In this document: in pieces, positions 1 through 12,300 of the stretch
Layout: every line of letters starts with the position of its first letter
Numbering within the stretch: the stretch's first letter is position 1
Source: Owenia fusiformis
Lineage: Eukaryota; Annelida; Polychaeta; Sabellida; Oweniidae
DNA: 64,000 nucleotides
Direction of reading: 5' to 3'
NCBI GenBank assembly: GCA_903813345.2
Contig: CAIIXF020000006.1
Location: 6,438,989 to 6,502,988 of the forward strand
The notes under the pieces: model-generated
What the model saw: the letters and a program-made list of their open reading frames with translations, nothing else
What the model was told of the DNA's origin: nothing
Databases searched by the model: none
Made by a program: the position numbers and the translations under genes

Positions 1-2300
1 CGTTTTTTTGCGACGGCGGTTGGTGGTTGGTGGTTGGAGGTTGGCGTCCGGCGTCCGGCGTCTGTAACAATTTCTTACAACTTCCTATAACTTAACAAAT
101 ACTGTTTAGATTGACTTCAATTTTTTTCTAAATCATCTACATGTTCTCAGAAATTCAAATCTGACTTTAGATTTGACATTTGACCTTCAATGACCTTCTC
201 AAGGTCAAAAAGGTCTTTTTTCAACTTGCTTCACATTGACTAAATTTTTTTCAAAATCATCTACATGTTCTCAGAAATTCAAATCTGACTTTAGATTTGA
301 CATTTGACCTTCAAATCTAACTTTAGATTGGACATTTGACCTTCAATGACCTTCTCAAGGTCAAAAAAGGTCAAAAAGGTCTGTTTTCAACTTGCTTCAA
401 ATTGACTAAAATTTTTTTTCAAAATCATCTACGTGTTCTCAGAAATTCAAATCTGACTTAAGATTTGACTTAAGATTTGACATTTGACCTTCAATGACCT
501 TCTCAAGGTCAAAAAAGGTCAAAAAGGTCTGTTTTCAACTTGCTTCAAATTGACTAAAAAAAATTTTCAAAATCATCTACGTGTTCTCAGAAATTCAAAT
601 CTGACTTTAGATTTGACATAAGATTTGACATTTGACCTTCAATGACCTTCTCAAAGTCAAAAAAGGTCTTTTTTCAACTTGCTTCAAATTGACTAAATTT
701 TTTTTTCAAAATCATCTACATGTTCTCAGAAATTCAAATCTGACTTTAGATTTGACATTTGACCTTCAATGACCTTCTCAATGTCAAAAAAGGTCAAAAA
801 GGTATTTTTTCATCTTGCCTCAAATTGACTAAATATTTTTCTTCAAAATCATCTACATGTTCTCAGAAATTCAAATATGACTTTAGATTTGACTTTAGAT
901 TTGACATTTGACCTTCAATGACCTTCTCAAGGTCAAAAAAGGTCTTTTTTCAACTTGCTTCAAATTGACTAATTTTTTTTTTCAAAATTATCTACATGTT
1001 CTCAGAAATTCAAATCTGACTTTAGATTTGACATTTGACCTTTAATGACCTTCTCAAGGTCAAAAAAGGTCAAAAAGGTCTGTTTTCAACTTGCTTCAAA
1101 TTGACCAAATTTTTTTTTCAAAATCATCTACATCTTTTCAGAAGTTCAAATTTGACTTTACAAGTTCTCAGAAGGTCAAAAAGGTCTTTTTTTCAACTTG
1201 CTTCAAATTGACTAAATTTTTTTTTCAAAATCATCTACATGTTCTCAGAAATTCAAATCTTACTTTAAATTTGACATTTGACCTTCAATGACCTTCTCAA
1301 GGTCAAAAAAGGTCAAAAAGGTCTGTTTTCAACTTGCTTCAAATTGACCAAATTTTTTTTTCAAAATCATCTACATCTTTTCAGAAGTTCAAATTTGACT
1401 TTACAAGTTCTCAGAAGGTCAAAAAGGTCTTTTTTTCAACTTGCTTCAAATTGACTAAATTTTTTTTTCAAAATCATCTACATGTTCTCAGAAATTCAAA
1501 TCTGACTTTAGATTTGACATTTTACCTTCAATGACCTTCTCAATGTCAAAAAAGGTCAAAAAGGTATTTTTTCATCTTGCTTCAAATTGACTAAAAAAAT
1601 TTTTCAAAATCATCTACATGTTCTCAGAAATTCAAATATGACTTTAGATTTGACTTTAGATTTGACATTTGACCTTCAATGACCTTCTCAAGGTCAAAAA
1701 AGGTCAAAAAGGTCTTTTTTCAACTTGCTTCAAATTGACTAATTTTTTTTTCAAAATCATCTACATGTTCTCAGAAATTCAAATCTGACTTTAGATTTGA
1801 CATTTGACCTTTAATGACCTTCTCAAGGTCAGAAAAGGTCTGTTTTCAACTTGCTTCAAATTGACCAAATTTTTTTTTCAAAATCATCTACATCTTTTCA
1901 GAAGTTCAAATTTGACTTTACAAGTTCTCAGAAGTTCAAATCTGACTTTAGATTTGACCTTTGACCTTCAATGACCTTCTCAAGGTCAAAAAGGTATTTT
2001 TTCAACTTGCTTCAAATTGACTAATTTCTTTTCAAAATCATCTACATGTTCTCAGAAGTTCAAATCTGACTTTAGATTTGACATTTGACCTTCAATGACC
2101 TTTTCAAGGTCAAAAAGGTCTTTTTTCAACTTGCTTCAAATTTACTTAATTTTTTTTTTCAAAATCATCTACATGTTCTCAGAAGTTCAAATCTGACTTT
2201 ACATTTGACATTTGACCTTCAATGACCTTCTCAATGTCAAAAAAAGTCAAAGAGGTATTTTTTCAACTTGCTTTAAATTGACCAAATTGTTTTAGGTGGT
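1..2300. repeat. Satellite-like tandem array with TGACCTT-rich units
   Basis: Units of roughly 110-140 bp, some in longer compound units of about 240 bp, repeat about 17 times. Each contains the blocks TTCAAAATCATCTACATGTT, CTCAGAAATTCAAATCTGAC, TTTGACATTTGACCTTCAAT and GACCTTCTCAAGGTCAAAAA, followed by CTTGCTTCAAATTGAC and a T-run. Positions 1091-1291 and 1334-1534 are near-identical, so there is higher-order structure. The left flank has short GTTGG and CGTCCGG repeats and a TCTGTAACAA segment. The right flank is GGTGGTGACATTTTG. Both flank motifs recur without the array near 8870-8940, and the second again near 18450, so the array may be the expandable core of a dispersed element. ORFs here are repeat artefacts. 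Confidence 0.9.
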
Positions 2301-2314
2301 GACATTTTGTCATG

Positions 2315-3016
2315 TTAATGCCTTGTAATCATTGTAACGGGCGGGGTCAAAAAATAAGTTCCCACTTTCCTTTGCACAATGTTCCGATAAAAAGACTTGT
2401 TTTCAATAAGTTCCAAAACCTTTTTTGTGTTGTCAAGTCCCAAATATTGGTAAATAAAAACCTTCCATTTTGAAAAGTTGAATGCACCCCAAACTGCAAA
2501 CATGTGTAAATTCTCCACTAATAAACTCAGGAAATAGGATACGTAAATCAATGTTTTTTACGTGACGTAAGCTTACGTCTAGACTTGAGGGGGGTTGTTG
2601 TCCAAACAAAAGCAATTTCGTCTCCACATGAACCTTGATACTTTGACTCCATCCTGAAGCTGCTTTGAATCAGAATATAGTTCTGGTTATCATGATCTAG
2701 GACTGTCAAGATGTTTTTTTGAACATTTGATGAGATAGCCTTGAAGTCATTTACCTTATTTTTGTATTTCTTTGAGTACATCAAGTCAGTCTGGTTGGAC
2801 CAAGTCAACAAGTACATTAGTAGTTATTAATCGACCTGACTCCAAAATAAATAGCATATTGAGTTTAATGCATAAAAAGATTTTTATGTATAAATCCAAA
2901 CAAATACCAGAATATGGTAAATAAAGTTTGTCCCAGAAAAAGTGTACCCAAATGAAACAGAAATAATTTTTTTCCTTCATCCAAAAAAGCTGAAGTATAT
3001 GATATAGAGATTTCAT
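2315..3016 (-). pseudogene. Possible decayed DNA-transposon transposase fragment
   Basis: Three overlapping minus-strand ORFs in different frames (2786-3016, 2548-2817, 2315-2551) share no clean splice sites, as expected of a frame-shifted relic. One segment reads HMFAVWGAFNFSKWKVF, reminiscent of the VWGA/WG strand of Tc1/mariner DDE transposases, and another contains a GDEIAFVW stretch that could be a damaged catalytic strand. This is a weak resemblance judged by eye. It could equally be non-coding. Confidence 0.25.
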
Positions 3017-3112
3017 TTTCCAAGTAGCTGTTAAAAATAGAAAGAAAATTATTTACTGAGAAATTTTAAATGTATGTCAATGACCTACTTTTTGTGCTCT
3101 TAAAAAGTAGGT

Positions 3113-3279
3113 CACTGAATTTTCTCGTTTTTATACATTTTATAGTATTTTCTATTTTTTTTTTAACATGTACATTAGTGCACACTTGTGCAAAACTGAA
3201 AGATGTAGACAAAGTGAGGAAGGAAGAATTCATATTTGAAAATTAATGTGTGACTGTGAGAATTGCATCAAAATTGCAG
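3113..3279 (+). repeat. Dispersed repeat copy ending at a FIRRM splice acceptor
   Basis: The block TCACTGAATTTTCT, then ACATTAGTGCAC, TTGTGCAAAA, a region ending GTGTGAC and TTGCATCAAAATTGCAG, is matched in order at about 52690-52850. It ends exactly at the acceptor of the first FIRRM exon in the window. A short hairpin, AGTAGGTCACT against AATGACCTACTTT, lies at its left end (about 3080-3117). Confidence 0.5.
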
Positions 3280-6200
3280 AGAGCAATTGCTTGATAGCAT
3301 GAATTATTTTACATTTGAACCATCTGATATTCTGCAAAAATCATCTGACAAAAAATCTTCAAATGTTGATATTTGTATTATTCTTGCTGTTTCAGTTCTT
3401 GAAGGCTTGTTTCATATTAGTCAGATTGCAAGCAACCTTGATGTAAAAATTATGGCAACACTGCTAAAGACAATCTCTAGGTATGTATGTTATTCAAAGT
3501 CTCGGCTTAGTCCAGGTAATTCAACTCTAGTTTAGTGCACAGTGCCAAGAAATTACATGAGAATTATGGCATATATATAAATTTCACACAAATGTGTGTG
3601 GATGTGTATGGTATGTGGAAAAATGAAAATAAAAATGAGTTCTATTATTCATTATAGCCAGCAGTTTTTTAAAAGAAATTGTTTTTGACTGTGAAACCTC
3701 ATTACAAACATTGGTCTTGTCTAACATAAGAATGATTTTAGGTTTACAGCTTCTGTTCTAAAATGAGCTCCAATTCAAAATGGCTACCATTTGCTTTGTC
3801 AAAATCAGACAATTTTGCTTAAACTTCAGTACCGTTTCATAGATTCATGCATATTTTCAAATATTATGTATCATTTATTGTAGGACCACCAAGACTTGCT
3901 TGTCAGCATAAATTTTGCGTTGTTTGTCATTCCAGAATTGCTTGTCAGTATAAGGATGATGTTAAACAACAACTTGATGTTGCTATGATGATAAGAGCCC
4001 TCTGCTCAGATGTTGAGTCCAGTTTGGAATATAATCTTCTACAATTAGCAACCCAGTTAGACAATAGGGGACAGGTTAGTACATAGCAGGTTAATCTACA
4101 GGTTTTTAAGAAAACATGTTTGTAAATGTATAGAATTATGGTCCTCTGGGTTCTCCCCTCATAATATTTACTTGCCAAGTTGAGTCTAAAAATATTAAGG
4201 GGATAGTTGTAAATAGGTCCATGGAAAAACTAATTGAGAGGGGACAGTACTTCCCATTATTTATGAGATATCAAATTTTCTAATCTTACCAACATATCAA
4301 TTTTGGAAAGGGATTTTTATTCTGAAAAATATAACAAATATGATAGCAAAAGAATTTGACTTAGTGCAGTGGAGATGATAAGGTTATTGAACGTTTATTT
4401 ACTTAAATCATTAATTGATGTTAATTGACATGTAAATATGGCGATTGACGTTTCAACATGCGAGTGTGCAATGTGTGAATGCGTCAAATGGTGGGTAAAT
4501 CTATTATTTATTTATAATGTTTATATAAGTAGTAAAGTAATTGGTAGGTTATCATTTATTATCGGTTGTGTCATTGTCTCATAATTATTTTACCTTCTGT
4601 AAAGAAAAAAAAAGGTGCATGGTCTTTTATCATTCATAACATTTTCAAAATTTTGTATGATATTACTAAACTCTTGGAGGCACATGGTGTAAATATTGTG
4701 AATAACTGGTGGAAATTTGTAAAAGTGAAATGAAAATTTAAATTTAAAAAAGTAAGTAATAGTTAAATACATTGTCTCACAAACTCAATAATGTGACGTT
4801 TTCCTTATTAAATTAAGTCATAAATTTCAATTTGCTATTATACAGTGTAATACATTTTCCTACAAGGCAAGGACATTATTCTCTATATGCTATACTCTTC
4901 ATACCATTGTAAAGCCCATCCCAAACTGGTCATAACTGGCAGGTTTGAAATAAACATTGACACACTGACAGAAACTTATGGAAGTGCCAAAACCCGCCTA
5001 AAACAGGATTTTTAGACAATTTTACGCCTAAGATAGCAGTGAAATTAGAGATAGGATGTAACCATTTTGCTCAATAAACACATTTATATATCACATCTGA
5101 CATAAATTTTGGTATGCATAAGCTAAGTAGAAGATGTATAACATATTTATGGGTCATTGAGAAAGATTAAGGGTTATAATTATCTTACAATTTCCGGTTT
5201 ATTGTAATATATGTTACCCCTACCCCTAATTTTGAACTGAGAAGAGACCTCTGAATCTGAAGGATATTACCTCCAATTTTATAACAAAATGGTTGTAATT
5301 TTTCAGACTTTTATTATATAACTGATATTTTTCACAAAGTTTTATTGGATTGAAAACTTTTTAAAATATTGTATTCTTCTAAACGTAACTAACAATTTAA
5401 CTTTATGACTCAGAAGATCCCCTTCAGGACCATATTGCTCGGTATAGGATTTCTCGAATTTATGACGTCAATTTATGGTAAAAAGTCACACTCACGATTT
5501 TGGGAGTTGTTCTGTTCAATCCTTTCTAACTTTTTTTTACTATATTTACGAAATTCTTTGAAATTTTCTCCATTTGGCCGAAGTATACATACATCATAAT
5601 GCTTGGTCTGATAATAACAAAAAAATAAAAAAGATATGATGGGTAAAAGACATTGCACCTTTTTTCTTTACAGAGGGTATGCGTAATTGACTTGCAGAAT
5701 TGATGTGATTTATTTAAATGAAAGATTAGATATGAGACAAAACAGCAAATTTAATTAAAATGAAAATAGTTTAAATGCATGTCAGAACAGGAACTTTTCA
5801 ATTTAACTTACAAATACATTCTCTAACTTATTGTTTTCATGGTAGCCACCATTAAATGGTCCACATCCCACTCCTTATTCTTGTGCAAATGATTCAACCA
5901 TTCACTTACCTGTTCAACCTGAAATTTTTACAGATGCAAGAGCAGTCTAGTGCCAAGATCTCAGGGCATGCCGATGAATAACTTGGCGTCCATTTTGAAT
6001 TTTTCCATAAATCTTGTTATCAAAATGCCAGGAGCTTGAAATTTTTTTTGCTTCAAACTGACCAAATCTTTTTTTGAAAATTATCTTAAAGTTCTCAGGA
6101 GTTCAAATCTGGCCTTAAATTGAGATTTTACCTTTAGTTGACGACCCTCAGTGATCTTCGAAAGGTCAAAAAGTTTATTTTCTAAATGGATTTCTTGGAT

Positions 6201-6328
6201 TCAAATTTTGGTCAGCATAATTACAAAAGACTCAATGAGGTCTGAAAAAGTGAAATTTTAAACTTGAAATTTTTACAGATGCAAGAGCAGACTAGTGCGG
6301 CGATTAAGCTTAGGGCATGCTGGGTAAA

Positions 6329-6368
<40 letters not shown>

Positions 6369-9300
6369 TCTTCTTTATTCAATTTTAGTACATACAAATT
6401 ACACATGTAATGACTGCCGAAGTTGAAAAACATTGGTGGCAGTTTTTATTTAACAAACATAGTAAAATTATAAAAAACAAAAAAAACTAAAGGGTGGTGT
6501 CAGGTTTTCTGTCTGGGGTGTTTAGGCAATAAGCAGAAAACAAATTAAATAGTTATTTACAGCTGAATACAAAATTGGCAGTAATCTGCAGCACAGCTTG
6601 GTTTTCTTCAATATTTAGTTCGTCGTTTCCATTTAGTAGAAATTCAATTTTGTTTCGAACATTTGAATCTAGAAAAATTTCAATTGCATTTAGCTCTGAA
6701 AGTTTTGCAAGTAGAGTTAGTCTTTCATTGATATGTAGGTTGCAGTGAAGGAAAAAGTGTTCAGTAGTTTGTGGTTTTCCACATTGACAGAGGTCATCCA
6801 AAATTCCAGGAAAGTTATGAGCATATTTATGTGATTTTAAAAGAAATCCTACTCTAAGCCTGTTCAAACTAATTTCATAAAATCTATCAATATCAATATT
6901 TTGACAATTTGTAAATATCTTTGGTTGGGTTGAGAAGTTTCTTTTGACATGATTTTTAAAGGTGGATATTGTTGGTTGACATCTCAATTCAAGTGGGAGT
7001 GAATTCCAAATATTTATGCATGAAAAGATACAGGAATTTCTAAATTTAGCTGATATATTAGTAGGTAAGTGAAAATCAACTGGATTTCTAAGTTGCATAT
7101 GTAATCTGGTTGGTCTATATTGTTGAAAAATTTCTGATATATAAGATGGCATTTGACCTAAAGATAATTTGTACATAAACGTTGCTATGTGTGATTTACG
7201 TCGGTCAACAAGTTTGTCCCAATTTAGTAATTTCAATACCGAATTTGTATTTGAGCCATGTAAACACCCTGATACAATGCATGCAATTCTGTACTGGAGT
7301 CTCTCAAGTCGGTCAAGAGTTAATTTGTTACCAGTATGATAAATAATGTCATGAAAGTCAAAATGTGGCCGTATAAATGATTCCGCTATCCTAGAAAGAT
7401 GTTTACTTTTAAGTTTATGGCTCAATGCACGAAGTGGATTTGTCATTTTTTGAACTTTATTCAATAAGTTTTCAATGTGCACGTCAAAATTTAGAATGTC
7501 ATCCAGGTGCATACCTAGATGTTTGTGACTATTTACTTTTGGCAGAGTTTCACCATTCAGTGTCAAATCAGGGATATTATTTAAAGTACTTCTTGGTCGT
7601 CTGAAAATGAGATCAGCACTCTTTGCTGCTTTAAATGCCATTTTCCAAGTATTTGACCATTCAGAAAGTTTGTTCAAATCATCTTGTAAAAGGTCAATGG
7701 AGTTAGGATCATTTTTGGAGTATGGATGATAAAGTGATGTATCATCAGCATAGAGAAAGCAAAGGGAATTTAAATCATCTGGCAAGTCGTTTATATAGAT
7801 TAAAAATAATAACGGTCCAAGAATTGAGCCCTGAGGGACACCTGCATTTATTTGACCAGGAAGTGAGAAATTTGATTGTATTCCATTTATTGTGACTTTA
7901 ATTTTTCGGTTTGATCGGTAAATTACTTGGTGGCCGTTTTGAATTTTTTCATAAATCTTGTCATCAAAGGGCCACAAGTTGTATGTAGAATGAAGCGGGG
8001 TGTTTTTAGCTCACATGGTGAGCTTTTGTTTCATGCATTTCGCTGATGTTTATTTTCATCTCAAAAACATCAATACAAAATAAAACCTTTTATTGACCTT
8101 ATATAAGATTTCACAAAATAATCACAAGATAATCCAGTGAAGAAAAATACAAATATATATGCTATGGAGAAAACTGATCCACTTTTTATGAAAAGACCAC
8201 AGAGATCAACAAAGAACAAACTAAATGTTTGATGTTACGATTATTTGTTTGTCTATAGTTACCTATTAGGTTAAATATGTGACTGATGTCATAGTTTATG
8301 TGATACATGTACGTCATATCTTTGAATCACAAACACATCATTTGACGACTTAACAGTTGCCTGGATAATTTGCCATATAAGCTAAAATAAAGGCAGGACT
8401 TAGGTCACGTGAATGGTCCAACCCCGCTCCATATCTTTGAAATATTTTCAAAGATTTTCTGAGGAAAACACCCAAGTATTTTCATTTTTCAAACTATAGA
8501 GGGCTGGGATCCTTTGATAATCAATCCTTTTGAATAAGATAAATGCTGTTTTCAATATGTTTCATGCATGCCAATAATTTCTCGAATTGTGTAAACCAAA
8601 CACATTCATTAATCTCTAGAATATTCACTTGGAGGAATTTCCCATAGAAATCCAATGGTATAGTTCCAAGCAGATTTTTAGATAACAGGAAAGCAATGTT
8701 CTTACAACCTAAACACTTATGGAAAATATTTAAGCGATGTATTTGTAAGGGCGATTGGTCATACGTATAGGTTGGCGTTTCTATTTTTTATGCAAGCTTA
8801 AACTCTCTAATGTGTCACCGCCACAAGTGGTGACATATTGAAATAGTCTCCAACTCCTTTATGGATGGTGTTAGGCATTTAGCGGTCAGCGTTCAGATTT
8901 TGGTATCTGTAACAAATGGCAGGTGGTGACATTTTGCAAGTTCGCTTTAGTTTGCACTTTTTTAAATTCGCCTCACAGTACAGACCAAGGTTTTATTGTC
9001 AAAATTGTATTTTGTGATAATATGATAAAGAATCATGTCATGTGACTGTAAAATGTAGAGAAAAAGTTTGGGCAACCTTTCAGAAGTTGACGGTTTCATC
9101 TTGTTAATCATGTTTTGTTGGTAGTATCACTAGTTTTGCAGTTAAAACGACTCAAGTGTTGCAACTTGCACTAAGTAGAAGTTAAAGGGGGTTTTGACTG
9201 CCATTTAACAATCACTTTAAATCAACGCAAAATTTAGTTTATATCAAAAAACCAAAAATATAATGAACTTTATCAATTGAAATAAATCAAAATGCATACA

Positions 9301-12300
9301 TACATTTATCTTGCTGAAAACCTCAGAAACTAAATAAAGATTAAAGATAAATAAAAACAATTACTTATTATGAACTCTACATATATATATTTGTTTCACA
9401 TTGTATGTACAGTATTTAAGTATGAAACTTACTTTTTTAGCATTTAAACATCTAAAATTATAACTTGTACATTGTACAATAATAGTAACTTTGAATTATA
9501 TCAGACTCAGACTTCCAAAGTCTTTTTAATAAGTTTTGCTCTTTTACAGTTTAATGTTCAATATCTTGAGCAAAATTACCCTCAAAATTTATCTTGGGCA
9601 CATATAAATGCAATTAGTGCATATAAAGTAGATTGATGTCCTCAAGATGTAGTGGAAGAGTGGTAAGTCTATATTGAGGAACTTAGCGATTGTTTTCATC
9701 TAGCCATAACGAGGGATTCGACTCCTGGAATGGTCATCACTTGTAAATGCAGACTCATCGAAATCATGAAACATAGGGAAACCACCCATCATAGACCGCC
9801 ACACCCACATTTCATATCTGCGATGCTTCGCCTGCCTAGATTTATGATGACGCTTGGAGTGTCGTTTGTGGATACTACGTCTTCTTCTCATGCTAGCGAT
9901 TGGAACTGTAACGCTTGATGTCTCAATTCTGTTAGCATCAACATATTGGTCGACCAGTTTTTCCAGCTGATGCATATGTTTCGGAAAGTCATTTTGGGAA
10001 GCCTTAACAAGTTGTCGAAGTGTATGCATCTCATTTTTGTAGTCTCTCTCAGTAACAATAACACCTTGTTGCTTTTCTGTTCCATCTTCCGACTTTTTAG
10101 TTGCTGCATGCACATCTGATTTACTGCCGTTTTTTCTGAGTACCGCTCCACACGCCATGTCAGCCATAAGATATGCTAGTGCAAGAATCAAGAAAAGCTT
10201 TGTCATATTTTCTATGTTCATTTTCATGTGAAGTTAGAGTTGTTCTCTGCTTGTTGAAAGTATTTGTTCTGATGCAGTGCCTGAGGTAGGCCTTTTATAG
10301 CAGAATGAGGATATTTGTAGATGTGATAATTATTATTACTACCTGTATTTATTTATTACAGTATTGTAATGCCCCGTAGGGTTGTCATGGCTTTAGTTGC
10401 TGATGGTATTCTAATTAATAAGGTTGTTATCCACTTGTCGGCCGGGGTGATATGGGGAATATCTGTCAGATGATATCGAGGGGTGATATTCCCGATATGA
10501 AATCCTGATGAATAACTACTTTATATCCTGGCTTTATATCAACCAGTTAATATTCCTCCCTAACAAAAAATGTCACAATTTTATGAAGAATTTTTTGTTT
10601 CTTTAGCCTTATGCCAAATCAGTCATGTTTCTTCATGAATTTTGTTAAATTCTTAAAGTTAGTTTTGATCCAATACAAAGTTATTTACTTTTTACCAAAC
10701 TTATTTTCATGAAGACTTCTATTGAATATTGAGTGTAGTCTGAGTATTGATGAAAACATGTTTTACATTTCACATTGTTGTCTATTTAATTTAATCTTTT
10801 GAAATCATTACAGATATCTAGTGAGTTCTCTTATATTTCCATGTGTTATTCATCACTGTATATTTTTCCAAGTGATATCTCGTGAACACTAGTGTATTTC
10901 CATTTGATATTAGTTTTCACCTTCTGTATTTTCACATGATATTAAGTTATCACCCTTTGTATTTCCATTTGATATTGAGTGAGCAGCCTGTATATTTCCA
11001 TTTGATATTAGTTTTCACCTTCTGTATTTTCACATGATATTTAGTTATCAACCCTTTGTATTTCCATTTGATATTGAGTAAGCACCCTGTATATTTCCAT
11101 TTGATATTAGTTTTCACCTTCTGTATTTTCAAATGATATTTAGTTATCACCCTTTGTATTTCCATGTGATATTAAGTGAGCACCCTGTGTATTTCCATCA
11201 TGATACATATTTATCACTTTGTATATTTCCAGGTGATATTAGTTTTCACCTTCTGTATTTTCACATGATATTAAGTTATCACCCTTTGTATTTCCATTTG
11301 ATATTGAGTGAGCAGCCTGTATATTTCCATTTGATATTAGTTTTCACCCTTTGTATTTCCATTTGATATTGAGTGAGCACCCTGTATATTTCCATTTGAT
11401 ATTAGTTTTCACCTTCTGTATTTTCAAATGATATTTAGTTATCACCCTTTGTATTTCCATGTGATATTAAGTGAGCACCCTGTGTATTTCCATCATGATA
11501 CATATTTATCACTTAGTATATTTCCAGGTGATATTAGTTTTCACCTTCTGTATTTTCACATGATATTTAGTTATCACCCTTTGTATTTCCATTTGATATT
11601 GAGTGAGCACCCTTTATATTTCCATTTGATATTAGTTTTCACCTTCTGTATTTTCATATGATATTTAGTTATCACCCTGTGTATTTCCATGTGATATCTT
11701 GTGAGCACCGTGTGTATTTCCATCATGATACATATTTATCGCTTTGTATATTTCCAGGTGATATTTAGTGGTGATGAGAAAGCATACATGAAGGGTATGA
11801 AGATCCTAGGGTTTCAGATGAAAGTCTTAGTGATGCTGGTGAAGGAATATGATGGTTACCTTGGCGATTGTTATCAGCAGCTTTATCATCTCATTCTCAC
11901 AATGATAAGGTAGCATGTCCAGTCATATTTAGGAAAACTGTATTGAATACTGTATTCAAAAATAAAAACGGGGTTTCTCATTGTGGTTAATGTATAAAGT
12001 GTGTATTAAGTAAAAAATATGCATATCGTTAATGAATTTACAATTTTGTTATTGGATTTTAGTATTATATGTGCCAGATTCATAAAAGAAAGAAGTAAGG
12101 CATACAGTATGTGAGCAATAAAATATTACAAATTTTATGGCGGTGGTTTTTTATGGTGGCTTGGGAAAATGGGAGGAACTTTTGTTTTATAATATAAATA
12201 TATAGTTATAATGATTGTCAAAATCACTGGAAATCTCTTAAATGTAGCCCAGATAATTCTGATTGGTTACTGAGTTGTGTCAAAAAAGTTTAAAAGGTTA

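Noticed and set aside
1091-1534. Paired 66-codon ORFs
   Set aside because: They are by-products of the satellite unit, identical because the units are identical.
6335-7916. Possible endogenous retrovirus or LTR element
   Set aside because: No LTRs, protease or integrase; the A-tail and 5' truncation indicate a non-LTR element.
7917-7977. Start codon of the 474-codon RT ORF at 7977
   Set aside because: These codons lie outside the target-site duplication and belong to the repeat into which the LINE inserted.
9700-10227. Assignment of the secreted protein to the NPY/NPF family because of its PRY-amide-like end
   Set aside because: The spacing of tyrosines and prolines expected in NPY/NPF peptides is absent; the ending alone is too little.
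11133-11661. 77-codon ORFs on the plus strand and a 71-codon one on the minus strand
   Set aside because: They lie wholly inside the 32-bp minisatellite.
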